A stretch of 64,000 nucleotides of DNA from NCBI GenBank assembly GCA_963664085.2, contig CAXXLO010000002.1, positions 3,286,001 to 3,350,000 on the forward strand, written 5' to 3'. Under the pieces are notes generated by a model. It ran no database searches and had not been told where the DNA came from. It worked only from the letters and a program-made list of their open reading frames with translations. Source of the stretch: Bin5 sp022821545. GTDB lineage: Bacteria > Chloroflexota > Anaerolineae > Caldilineales > Caldilineaceae. Of this stretch, positions 9,301 through 16,704 are shown in pieces; position 1 is the first letter of the stretch, and every line of letters begins with the position of its first letter. Position numbers and translations under genes: made by a program.

Positions 9301-10358
9301 CCAACACCGGCACCGCTCCCGTCTTCCGCACCCGCCGCGACGCCGACATCACCCGCCGCATCTACGAGCGCCATCCAGTACTCGTAGACCGTTCAGGCGA
9401 AGAGGAAGTCCGCACTTGGCCCGTGCGGTATGTGAGAATGCTCGACATGGCAAACGACTCTCACCTATTCCGTACAGCGCTAGAGCTTGAAGCTGATAGC
9501 TATTACCCGGTTCAAGGCAATCGCTGGAAAAAAGGAGGCGATCTGTATCTGCCAATGTACCAGGGGCGAATGATTCATCAGTTCGATCATCGTGCCAACT
9601 CTGTGCGAGTCAACCGAGAGAGTACTCACAACCAGTACCTCAGCGAGGAGGTAAGCGAAATTCAACATGCTGATCCCACCTTTCTGCCGCGTACCCAATA
9701 CTGGGTGCCGGAGGCAGAAGTAGAACCAGTTGTACCGCAAGTGATTGGCTGGACTTTGGGCTTTAGGGATATTGCCAGACCAACAGACATGCGAACGTTT
9801 ATCGCTGCCGTTCTGCCACAGGTCGGCTGTGGTCATACCCTACCGATCTTACTCTCAGAGAATGGGGACTCTAGTAGCGAGATCGCCGCTCAAATGTTGG
9901 CCAATCTAAACAGCTTCGCTCTTGACTATGTTACTCGCCAAAAGGTTCAGGGCACTCACTTGACCTGGTATACAGTCGAGCAACTCCCCGTCATCGCCCC
10001 CGCCGACTACGACCGCGCCATCGGCGCCACCACCGCCCGCGCCCTCGTCCGCGACCACGTCCTCCGCCTCACCTACACCGCCCACGACATGGCCCCCTTC
10101 GCCCGCGACCTCGGCTACGACGGCCCGCCCTTCACCTGGAACGAAGAAGAACGCCGCCACCTGCGCGCCCGCCTCGACGCCCTCTACTTCCACCTCTACG
10201 GCCTCTCCCGCGCAGACGCCGCCTACATCCTCGACACCTTCCCCATCGTCCGCCGCCACGACAAAGCCGCCTTCGGCCACTACCGCACCAAAGCCATGAC
10301 CCTCGCCTACTACAACGCCTTCGCCGCCGGCGACACCGACACGGAAGTGGCTGTCTGA
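6312..10358 (+). CDS. Type IIG restriction-modification protein (nuclease, adenine methylase and specificity in one chain)
   Basis: 1348 residues. The N-terminus has TEQELIRPLFDLLGW and a likely PD-(D/E)xK endonuclease core (D87 in IPDHLL, then ESK at 117-119). A class I SAM methylase follows with motif I DPAMGSGHF (about 499-507) and the N6-adenine motif IV NPPW (800-803) within FDAIIGNPPWDRI. The remaining 500 residues should hold the target-recognition domain. The whole fits Eco57I/MmeI-like enzymes that cut and methylate the same site. Residues of about 1020-1226 (nucleotides 9370-9990) have markedly lower GC and different codon use from both sides. The ATG at 6312 precedes the conserved N-terminal region. 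BREX PglX is a relative, but no BREX partner gene is nearby. Confidence 0.85.
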   Translation: MPGQLFTNYFLEEGILRTGAWQEFLSQPQDLDAFRNQAHALLENAAAFHTINEAATEQELIRPLFDLLGWADYLPQQGSDRNEDIPDHLLFGDAASKSRAAAKPAPERYPDALAVAESKRFGLALDDREGKQTGSPHGQILRYLATADINSDGRIRWGILTNGRVWRLYDRRALPRASGYHEVDLDVALQAGGDLHAVRAFRLLFGRPAFSPQHGAQTSFLEDAIAEGRRYEEQVANDLSGTVFDEVYPALIRALAEASGAELEDVRQAALIFLYRLLFLLYAEDRDLLPVNDTRYDDYGLRKSVRDDIDKRIAAGDTFSTIASNYHNHISTLCRQVDRGDASIGLPPYNGGLFAQQAAPMLEQARLSDHLLAPLIHKLSRTGGESGPRYVNYRDMTVQQLGSIYERLLEREPVRAADGRIEVRPNSYARKDSGSFYTPQPLVDLIVERTLDPLLEERKAAFRAKAVALQSDTRAKADRIADLCPLDPAAAALDLKLLDPAMGSGHFLVTAVDYLSDAIADLVEYAPTAAPWLEDAYTSPLLERIAAIRADILARAEAANWVIDRPQLTDQAIIRRMVLKRCIYGVDKNPLTVELAKVSLWLHSFTAGAPLSFLDHHLRCGDSLIGLRVHDAVRELSRLGGFTSASAIQAAENAAGGMQRIEEMSDADIAEVEASAALFREVEKTTADLRGLLDTLCGVNWLAAGMKKRQRAEYEAPLQAVIISQEEKAFSLLSGGPDGVDAADPVRQHTTWPAFTEIWCAAKEIADREAILHWEVAFPGVWQRWQDDRPAGGFDAIIGNPPWDRIKLQEVEWFATRSPELALAPTAAARRRGIKQLRAEGDPLAAEFDAAKLRADRLGQLIRAGGHYPLLGGGDINLYSLFVERAMGLAKPDGIVGLLTPSGIYADKTAARFFKSVSTSGRVGGLFDFENRRLGTDLPPFFPDVDSRFKFCVLIFGGEERRFDQTDCAFFLHDTAAVEDPDRCFPLAAADFARVNPNTGTAPVFRTRRDADITRRIYERHPVLVDRSGEEEVRTWPVRYVRMLDMANDSHLFRTALELEADSYYPVQGNRWKKGGDLYLPMYQGRMIHQFDHRANSVRVNRESTHNQYLSEEVSEIQHADPTFLPRTQYWVPEAEVEPVVPQVIGWTLGFRDIARPTDMRTFIAAVLPQVGCGHTLPILLSENGDSSSEIAAQMLANLNSFALDYVTRQKVQGTHLTWYTVEQLPVIAPADYDRAIGATTARALVRDHVLRLTYTAHDMAPFARDLGYDGPPFTWNEEERRHLRARLDALYFHLYGLSRADAAYILDTFPIVRRHDKAAFGHYRTKAMTLAYYNAFAAGDTDTEVAV

Positions 10359-10478
10359 GTCCTGGATTCCAGATCCATCGACAACCCTATCTGGAAATTG
10401 CCCCCCGCAACTGCCGATGTTATCCAAGGAGTAGCACAAACACATGTCCTCATGTACCGGGATCGCACATGGAAAAAT

Positions 10479-10507
10479 TTGACAGCGGAGTATTGCCGCG
10501 GCACAAT
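10479..10507 (+). promoter_or_regulatory. Likely sigma-70 promoter for the AlbA_2 gene
   Basis: TTGACA at 10479-10484, 17-base spacer, CACAAT at 10502-10507 (4 of 6 consensus positions). It would give a leader of about 55 bases. A Shine-Dalgarno GGGGGAG stands at about 10554-10560 before the ATG at 10570. Confidence 0.5.
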
Positions 10508-10569
10508 TGTTCTGCTGTATACGTCTGGTGTGACTTCGAGACAATAGCTATATGGGGGAGATGACGTAG

Positions 10570-11769
10570 ATGCAAATGAATGGCGTGCTTCTCGAAAGCC
10601 TGCTACATCAAGAGGAAGGCCCCGCTCTTGACTTCAAACAGGAGCAATACCCATATGACAGAGGAGCTACTCCTGACATAAAGGCAATTCTCAGAAGTGA
10701 GCTAGTCAAGGATATTCTCGCTATGGCAAATGCCTCCCGCGAGGTGGCCGGTTATATCTTAATTGGCGTGGAGGAAATCAGAGGAGGGCGAAGCAAGATT
10801 GTTGGAGTTCAGGATCACTTGGACGATGTCGGTCTCCATCAACTCATCAATTCGAAGACTCAGAGTCCGGTCGAGTTCTCATATTTCTCCTTTTCATACA
10901 AGGGCTCTGACATTGGTGTAATTGAAATTCCGGTCCAAGAGCGATTCCTCTACCTAACTCAAGACTATGGCAAGTTGCGCGAAAATGTTGTTTATATTCG
11001 GGACGGAAGTTCAACCCGGACTGCAACGCCCGACGAAGTAATCGAAATGTCCACTCCAAGACCACCAATGCTCGTTTTGGACTGGGCCGACTTTGCCAAA
11101 GAAGGGGCCGTCCATTCGCCCTATACAGTACATTCCTTGGTACTTGATCCTCTACTTGACGAAGATACGCTTCAACCTGCCCCTCCATCATCTCAGAACT
11201 GGCGGAGTATCGAGCTTTCCTCCTTTCTGACCTCGCGCCCGAACCCTGAATATTCAAAGAAACTCATACATTTTACGTTGTGCAAAGCCCTTCTTAAACC
11301 CTTGGGTTTGTGGGTTCACAATAAGAGCGGAGTCACAGGAAAGCGAATTCGCTTCGAGGGTTCGATTGCGAAGCGTGATGGACTTATAGTTGTGGATCAC
11401 CTGCCTGAGTTTCCCCCCAAGGAACTTGGATACTTACCACTTATAAATGTCACATCACCGGTCAATTCACAAGATTCTAAAGAACTGACGATGGAACTCT
11501 CAGATGATGAGAAATGTTGGAAAATCCATGTTGAGTTCGGAGACATCAGGCCAGACGAACAGATTCTTACGTGCGACGCCTTGTGGTTCGGTTCCCGAGA
11601 CTCCCAAGATGTAAGGCTTGACGGCAGACTGCTTGGAGACAATCTTCCAGAACCCATAAAGTGTGAATTGAAACTACGATTCGAGATCGAATGTAGGCCA
11701 ATGAGTATAGATGACGTTGAATTCTATAAGCAAGCTCACTTTGAAGCTCTTGGCTACGAACTTGACTAA
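10570..11769 (+). CDS. AlbA_2 (Schlafen-type) domain protein
   Basis: 399 residues. The first 160 or so match the AlbA_2 / divergent AAA-4 domain: an early acidic LDFK segment, then ELVKDILAMANASREVAGYILIGV and a later LRENVVYIRDGSSTRTATPDE. In this family the domain binds nucleic acid or nucleotide and is found in bacterial regulators, defence-island genes and eukaryotic Schlafens. The C-terminal 230 residues look like mixed beta structure and I do not recognise a family. Base composition (about 48% GC in a sampled line) is far below the preceding gene, suggesting transfer. It has its own promoter and a strong ribosome site, so it is probably transcribed alone. Its biochemical role is unknown. 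Confidence 0.72.
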   Translation: MQMNGVLLESLLHQEEGPALDFKQEQYPYDRGATPDIKAILRSELVKDILAMANASREVAGYILIGVEEIRGGRSKIVGVQDHLDDVGLHQLINSKTQSPVEFSYFSFSYKGSDIGVIEIPVQERFLYLTQDYGKLRENVVYIRDGSSTRTATPDEVIEMSTPRPPMLVLDWADFAKEGAVHSPYTVHSLVLDPLLDEDTLQPAPPSSQNWRSIELSSFLTSRPNPEYSKKLIHFTLCKALLKPLGLWVHNKSGVTGKRIRFEGSIAKRDGLIVVDHLPEFPPKELGYLPLINVTSPVNSQDSKELTMELSDDEKCWKIHVEFGDIRPDEQILTCDALWFGSRDSQDVRLDGRLLGDNLPEPIKCELKLRFEIECRPMSIDDVEFYKQAHFEALGYELD

Positions 11770-11840
11770 TTGCATTTTTGGGGGCGGAACTGCGACGGTG
11801 ACCTAATATGGAGAAACTTCCTGAATGAACGATGCCCCAA

Positions 11841-12230
11841 TATACTTGGCCCAAAAACTAGACCACGAGCTAAGGTGTATGATGGGAGCCATTCACCCAG
11901 CCTGCGGAGGGGCAGTTCGATGGTCAGGAAACGGCGGCGACACACGGCAGCTTACAAGCTCCGGTTTGCGCTGGAGGCACTTGAAGGCGGCAAGACGGTT
12001 AGGCAACTATCCTGTGAAATCGAAGGTAATGCCAACCTGAGACGAGCCTGGAACCCCACCTGCTGAAAATCGGGCCCAAAGTCCTCTACAACCATGAGAC
12101 ACCGCGTCAAAAACTCGACCATCACACACGGGCTGAGCAACATAACGTGTTCTGATCAGAACCGTCCGCATATGTCTGGATGCACTTTATTTTCCCTATT
12201 TCGTGGTCCAACCATTGAGACCCTCCATCT
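11841..12230 (+). mobile_element. Decayed IS3-type element, copy 1
   Basis: Begins with CTTGGCCCAAAAACTAGACC, resembling an IS3-family terminal repeat. An ATG at 11921 opens a short OrfA-like frame with the helix-turn-helix N-terminus KRRRHTAAYKLRFALEALEG, which ends after about 48 residues. The same left-end sequence and a related right part (12165-12225, containing TTATTTTCCCTATTTCGTGG) recur at 14351-14645. The transposase core and catalytic DDE region are absent, so it cannot move on its own. Exact ends are uncertain. Confidence 0.6.
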
Positions 12231-12278
12231 TCACCAATCTAGTTGAACATCCACATGCAGGCTGTGTCGATCTCGCTT

Positions 12279-12290
12279 GTGTTTAAACAC
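12279..12290. promoter_or_regulatory. Palindrome upstream of the CBASS operon
   Basis: GTGTTTAAACAC is a perfect 12-base palindrome ending 29 bases before the CD-NTase ATG. It could be an operator. No convincing -35/-10 pair was identified beside it, so the function is only suggested by position. Confidence 0.3.
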
Positions 12291-12319
12291 GCAGTCTAGT
12301 CTTAAGGACAAAACTAACC

Positions 12320-13192
12320 ATGCCACGCACAATAAACGAAGGATTCCAAGATTTTCACAAAAAGCTGACTCCGTCCGACTACGAGACCGATGCTGCTAAA
12401 CAACATCGCGCCTCAATCAAGCGGTGTATTGAAGCAAACTTCGGACTCCAAAGATTTTGGCGAACGGGATCATTTGGCAACGGGACATCGATATCAGGCC
12501 ACAGCGATGTCGACTACATGGCGAGCATTCCTGCAAGTAACCTGAAGAAAAATTCGTCCGACTCACTATCGGAATTGCGGGCGGCATTAGCAACACGTTT
12601 CCCCAAAACGGGGGTGCGAACATCCTGCCCAGCTGTTATTGTTCCCTTTGGTACTGATGCAAAGGAAACGACGGAGGTTACCCCCGCGTTTCTTTCAGAT
12701 GTTTCAGGTGAATTCAATGTGTACGGCATTCCAGATTGTTCTGGTGGATGGATGAATGCAAGTCCTGACGCCCATAACGACTATGTACGTTCTGTGGACC
12801 GGTCAGTATCGCACAAAGCAAAACCTTTGGTTCGCTTCATAAAGGCGTGGAAGTATTTCCAAAGTGTACCAATTTCCTCGTTTTATCTTGAACTGAGGGT
12901 TGCAAAATACGCGTCAGCAGAAAGTTCGATTATTTACCCAATTGATATAAGAGATGTCTTTGCGCATCTTGATGCGATTGGGCTTGCCCAGATTCGTGAC
13001 CCAATGGGCATTTCAGGAAACATATCGCCTTGCAAGACCGCGAATGACTTAGAATCCACTAAATCGAAGGTTTCAACCGCTCTATCCAGAGCAATCAAGG
13101 CATGCGAAGCTGAAGGAAGCGGTGACATCAGAGAAGCATTTAGTTGGTGGGACCGACTATTCGCTTACCGATTCCCAAGCTATTACAGATGA
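12320..13192 (+). CDS. CD-NTase (cGAS/DncV-like nucleotidyltransferase) of a CBASS system
   Basis: 290 residues. The nucleotidyltransferase signature is plain: GSFGNGTSISGHSDVDYMA gives the GS pair (50-51) and catalytic Asp63 and Asp65, with a third acidic residue at Glu119 in TTEVTPAF. This is the layout of the SMODS family. CD-NTases sense phage infection and make cyclic di- or trinucleotides that switch on a neighbouring effector; the nucleotide made here cannot be predicted. The next gene overlaps by 4 bases (ATGA) and encodes an S-4TM membrane protein, a known CBASS effector type. No Cap2/Cap3 or HORMA/TRIP13 genes are present, so the system is the minimal type I form. Composition is low GC. 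The ATG at 12320 has AAGGA 12 bases upstream. Confidence 0.88.
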   Translation: MPRTINEGFQDFHKKLTPSDYETDAAKQHRASIKRCIEANFGLQRFWRTGSFGNGTSISGHSDVDYMASIPASNLKKNSSDSLSELRAALATRFPKTGVRTSCPAVIVPFGTDAKETTEVTPAFLSDVSGEFNVYGIPDCSGGWMNASPDAHNDYVRSVDRSVSHKAKPLVRFIKAWKYFQSVPISSFYLELRVAKYASAESSIIYPIDIRDVFAHLDAIGLAQIRDPMGISGNISPCKTANDLESTKSKVSTALSRAIKACEAEGSGDIREAFSWWDRLFAYRFPSYYR

Positions 13193-14046
13193 GTATTCAG
13201 GAAAGACAGAATCAATCGATTTCAATAGCAAGATTGGCCTCACAACGTTATCTATATAGCTGTGCCAAGAAGACCCGAACCATTGGAATGGTTCTGATTC
13301 TGCTAGTTGGAATCCTTGGAGTCGTGTCTTCAGCGGTGGAACGTCCCGTGATAAATCAGTGGGTGCCACTTATTGTTATCGTTGCCTGGGTTGTTGACCA
13401 GCTTATTTTCAAAAGGATAGAAAGCGCTCTCAAGAACGAAGCAGCCACTATCCAAGAGGAATTCGACTGCTTCGTTCTTGATCTTTCGTGGCCAAAGCAC
13501 AAAGGAATACAGCGAATAACGTCCGATCGCTTAAAGCAACTTGATCTCAAGGCCAAGAGTAAGCCCGGTGGCTACAAATGTCTATTCGATTGGTATACGC
13601 CCAAGTCGATACCCCACGATCCAATCCTGGCCAAGATTCACTGTCAGAAAATGAACTGTTGGTGGGATGTCAACCTCCGGCGCACATGGAGAAACGTGCT
13701 CTACGTGTTGTATGGAACACTCGTGATTTTAGCTCTCGTTCTAGGCATTAGTACCGGAATCACGGTTGGCAAATCCATCGCCATCGCCGCATCCTTTATT
13801 CGAGTCTTAGCCTGGGGAATTGCCGAAGTAATGAACCAGGAGGAAACCGGCCGGCACGTTGATAGAATCCATCGCTACCTTTCTAGTCTCGCTAATCAAG
13901 AGGAGATATGTCCAAGCGACATTCGCAGCGTCCAAGATGAAATCTTCGAACATCGCCGTTCAAATTCACCTGTTCCCGACTGGCTTTACAAGTTTCGCCG
14001 AGACGACCAAGAAAGAGAGGGCGCCGAGCAGGGCAATTGCATCTAA
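13189..14046 (+). CDS. S-4TM family predicted pore-forming CBASS effector
   Basis: 285 residues with four predicted membrane segments in two hairpins (about 31-48, 56-73, 168-188, 192-211) separated by a cytoplasmic domain. That domain carries FDWYTPKSIP and the HCQKMNCWWDVNLRR stretch, as expected for S-4TM proteins. Effectors of this type are proposed to open or disrupt the inner membrane when the partner's cyclic nucleotide binds, killing the infected cell (family knowledge). The start ATG at 13189 overlaps the CD-NTase stop codon, indicating translational coupling; the open frame upstream lies inside the CD-NTase gene. Sampled GC is about 37%, the lowest seen in the window. Confidence 0.85.
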   Translation: MSIQERQNQSISIARLASQRYLYSCAKKTRTIGMVLILLVGILGVVSSAVERPVINQWVPLIVIVAWVVDQLIFKRIESALKNEAATIQEEFDCFVLDLSWPKHKGIQRITSDRLKQLDLKAKSKPGGYKCLFDWYTPKSIPHDPILAKIHCQKMNCWWDVNLRRTWRNVLYVLYGTLVILALVLGISTGITVGKSIAIAASFIRVLAWGIAEVMNQEETGRHVDRIHRYLSSLANQEEICPSDIRSVQDEIFEHRRSNSPVPDWLYKFRRDDQEREGAEQGNCI

Positions 14047-14350
14047 ATTGGGTCAAAGCATCGAAATGCTTCAGAATTCCCATCCAGGTCGGGATCAGAC
14101 ACAGAGAAGTGTTCGAATAGTGGCATGTAGACGGGAAATTTGAATGATTTCGACGACTGACGGCCTGTGCCGCGGCGACTTCTGCTCGCGCTCCAGCAAT
14201 CTGAGGACGATTTCCACTTATTCGCGCTTTGTTCTGGCCACGATTTCAACAGAATCGGCCTACAAAATTAGATGCGATTGCCCTGGGGCGCCGAGTCTTA
14301 AAGCAATTAGGGAAGGCGCTATGTAGAGTACGGTTGGTCCCATTGATTAG
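14047..14350. other. Gene-free stretch after the CBASS operon
   Basis: About 300 bases between the effector stop and element copy 2. A small perfect hairpin AAGCAT-CGAA-ATGCTT lies just after the stop (about 14055-14070) but has no T-run. No coding frame on either strand looks real. Confidence 0.5.
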
Positions 14351-14645
14351 TGAGCTTGGCCCCAAAAACTGGACCACGAGCTCAGGTGTATAATGGAGCG
14401 AACTGCCCAGCCTGTGGAGGGGCAGAACGATGGTCAGAAAACGGCGGCGACACACGGCGGCCTAACAAATTCCGGTTCGCGCCGGGAGCAGATGAAGGCG
14501 GTAAGGCAATTGGCAGGTTGACAAATGAACACGCGTTTCGCGCCAAGAGGCAGGATTAGGGACACACCCTGAACAGACCCGGCCACACCTGTCTCGACGC
14601 ACCTTATTCTTTCCCGTTTTGTGATCTTCTCATTGGGGCGAACCA
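14351..14645 (+). mobile_element. Decayed IS3-type element, copy 2
   Basis: Starts TGAGCTTGGCCCCAAAAACT, an IS3-like terminal repeat, and aligns with copy 1 through the OrfA start (ATG at 14430, KRRRHTAA, then a stop). After a region of divergence or deletion the two align again near the right side (14585-14645, TTATTCTTTCCCGTTTTGTG). It is shorter and more damaged than copy 1. Both copies have the same orientation and bracket the CBASS operon. Confidence 0.55.
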
Positions 14646-14647
14646 TG

Positions 14648-15136
14648 CTATGCGCGCAACGCCTCCGCCAAGCGACTTCCACAGCGCCTCAGAACGACTC
14701 TCTCCCTAAAAACGGTTCCTGTTTTTGGATGCCGAAACTTGACGGAAGCACGTCGAAGTCGAGTGAGTTCTTCCCTGTGCATGCGTCCCCTGTAAAAGGC
14801 GATGGGGCGGAACAGGATGTCGGCATCCCTTGACAGGATTCTTGCCGCGAACTGCGCGCCCGCTTGTAACTGCGCGATGATCTTGGAAGATTCCGGCCTG
14901 CCTTTAAGTTCCAGTGCCGCCACCCAACCGGGCGTATCTCCGTCACCCCGGCTTACAAACAGGAAATCACAGAGATTGGACTGCTTGTCAGTTTCCAGAA
15001 GGTCGCAATCCATATCAATAAGGATGAATGGAAACGGCGCCTGCCCCATGTCTACCTTGCACCCCTCCTTGTTGCATCTCTTCACGCAACAGGAGGAGGG
15101 AATGCTCTCTTTGAAATAGCTGCCCAAGTCTGTCAT
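14648..15136 (-). CDS. Small protein with PD-(D/E)xK-like signature, partner of AAA ATPase
   Basis: 162 residues; I do not recognise a named family. The central part reads CDFLFVSR (Asp57), then WVAALELKGR with an E76-L-K78 triad and a following helix with ESSKIIAQLQAG. Asp, then Glu-x-Lys on a strand, then a helix is the core pattern of PD-(D/E)xK nucleases. The N-terminus has four cysteines (16, 17, 21, 26) that could bind a metal. The ATG overlaps the stop of the upstream ATPase gene by 4 bases, so the two are almost certainly translated together. The likely role is nuclease or effector of an ATPase-controlled defence pair (inference). It could instead be a catalytically dead regulatory fold. 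Confidence 0.6.
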   Translation of the reverse strand: MTDLGSYFKESIPSSCCVKRCNKEGCKVDMGQAPFPFILIDMDCDLLETDKQSNLCDFLFVSRGDGDTPGWVAALELKGRPESSKIIAQLQAGAQFAARILSRDADILFRPIAFYRGRMHREELTRLRRASVKFRHPKTGTVFRERVVLRRCGSRLAEALRA

Positions 15137-16704
15137 CGGACCTGACTTTCCTCGATGCGATTGGTGATTTCAGCCCATCTGTTGTACAGGAATTCCGACA
15201 CGTGGCTGAATCCTGATGGAAAGGTCCCGGACTCTTTGTCAAGTCGTATCTCTTCCACCTTCGAGCCTTTAGGCCGTTTCCAAGTGTTGAACAGCCACGC
15301 CCCAACGTCCGACTCGGAAAGAGATATTTGAGCGTCGTCGATTCCCTTTCGCCTCTTCTCGGGCAGGTGCGAGAGCGACACCAGGTTTGCCACCTCCTCC
15401 AACACCCACTCGCTGTGCGTGGTGATGATCACGCGAATGCCCGCCCGGACCGCCTCCGCCAGGTTGCGGATGAACGCTACCTGCATGGCTGGGTGCAAAT
15501 GAGACTCGGGCTCTTCGATGATCAGCAGGTCGCCCGGATCTACCACATGGCGAAGATACAGGACCACCGGGGCCAGTTCGGAAACCATCGAGGAAGCGTT
15601 CATCAGTGGTAGCGCCTCCTCCTTCCAGTCCTGGGGCGTATAAAAAAAGCGAGGATACTCGACCTCCGACTTTTCCATGTGGATCGATCCTGTCAGGACC
15701 TCCTCCTCGAGTCTCCGTACCAAGTCCTGGTTGCGGTTGCGCCTCTCTCTCGGCCCGTCGTCGAAACTGATCAGCTGCTCGAGAAAGTCGGCCATGACGC
15801 CTGATAGCGCCGGCATGGGCGAGGCGGGGCGAAGACCGGCAGCCGTAGCCCTCTCGATCAATGAGCGCACAACAACCCTGTGCGCATGCATGACGCCGGT
15901 GCGGTCGGCGGGCAAGTAATAGGCATATCTGGATGCTTCGCCGACTGAATCCGCAAAGACGGCGTCAAAAAGGTGGAGCAGCAGCGTTCGCCGCACCGCC
16001 CTATTCTCATCCGGGTCTGCGGTGCCTGAAAGCGAATCTGCAATGCGCTCTATCGACCATCGGAAAGGACCAGGGGCGGCCGGCACGTACAGAGGTGTGC
16101 CAGGGGGAATTGATGAGCTGAATCTGGGTCTTTTCCCCCGGGTTGAAAACGTGAATTCGAGAGGCTCCACATTTCCAGCCTCCGAATCGACGCGCCTGCG
16201 CAACGTCACCTTTGTCCCCTTTGTTCTGGGCCGGCGAATCAACTGCCTGAACTCGTCGACGCCGAAGCATCGTCTGACTTCAGTGTCAAAATACTCTGCG
16301 AAGCCGCCCAACTGTTCAAACACAGGCCGGATGAGAGCGACAATTTCGTCTGGGACAACGATCTTGCTTAGGTCCGAGCCACTACTTCTCCAAGGATTTG
16401 AAAAACTGTCGCGTGCCCAGTGAAGCACTGTTTCCAAATCCCGGTCGGACAAAGTCAGGGTGTCCCTTACGTTCGGTGGAAAAGGGGAAGGACGAAACAT
16501 GAATCCGTGCCCGAATCCCAGACCTGGAAACTCCGGGCTCAGAAATCTGTGTAGCGCGTAAATCAAAATCGCCAAGTAAGACTTTCCCGTGTTGCTTGGA
16601 CCCACAAACACGGTCAGCGGGCGCAACTCTATCTTGGCCTCGGCGATAGGGCCGAAGTCGGACACTTCCAATTCCAAGGAATTTCCAGATGGTGCTTTCG
16701 CCAT
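15133..16704 (-). CDS. AAA (AAA_15/AAA_21-type) ABC-like ATPase
   Basis: 523 residues. Walker A is GPSNTGKS (35-42) after a FGPIAEAKIELRPLTVFVG start typical of SMC/Rad50/OLD-like ATPases. Other landmarks are YYLPADR (262-268), an ABC-signature-like NASSMVSELAPVVLYL (369-384), Walker B LLIIEEPESHLHP (393-405) and the H-loop TTHSEW (428-433). No TOPRIM or nuclease domain is fused, unlike OLD/GajA proteins. Such ATPases act as sensors or motors in many two-gene phage-defence systems (Septu, RloAB, PARIS). Here the partner is the small PD-(D/E)xK-like protein. GAGGAGG about 9 bases before the ATG at 16704 supports the start. GC is about 60%, intermediate between the island and the core. Confidence 0.82.
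   Translation of the reverse strand: MAKAPSGNSLELEVSDFGPIAEAKIELRPLTVFVGPSNTGKSYLAILIYALHRFLSPEFPGLGFGHGFMFRPSPFPPNVRDTLTLSDRDLETVLHWARDSFSNPWRSSGSDLSKIVVPDEIVALIRPVFEQLGGFAEYFDTEVRRCFGVDEFRQLIRRPRTKGTKVTLRRRVDSEAGNVEPLEFTFSTRGKRPRFSSSIPPGTPLYVPAAPGPFRWSIERIADSLSGTADPDENRAVRRTLLLHLFDAVFADSVGEASRYAYYLPADRTGVMHAHRVVVRSLIERATAAGLRPASPMPALSGVMADFLEQLISFDDGPRERRNRNQDLVRRLEEEVLTGSIHMEKSEVEYPRFFYTPQDWKEEALPLMNASSMVSELAPVVLYLRHVVDPGDLLIIEEPESHLHPAMQVAFIRNLAEAVRAGIRVIITTHSEWVLEEVANLVSLSHLPEKRRKGIDDAQISLSESDVGAWLFNTWKRPKGSKVEEIRLDKESGTFPSGFSHVSEFLYNRWAEITNRIEESQVR

Noticed and set aside
6312..10358. BREX or DISARM system
   Set aside because: Only the methylase-like protein is present; no PglZ, BrxC-like ATPase, helicase or phospholipase-domain partner is found on either side.
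12320..14046. Type II or III CBASS
   Set aside because: No E1/E2 (Cap2), JAB (Cap3), HORMA or TRIP13-like genes adjoin the pair.
14648..16704. PARIS, RloAB, Gabija or Septu
   Set aside because: The ATPase lacks a fused TOPRIM, and the partner has no HNH, UvrD-helicase, RloB or DUF4435 signature; the ELK core is different.
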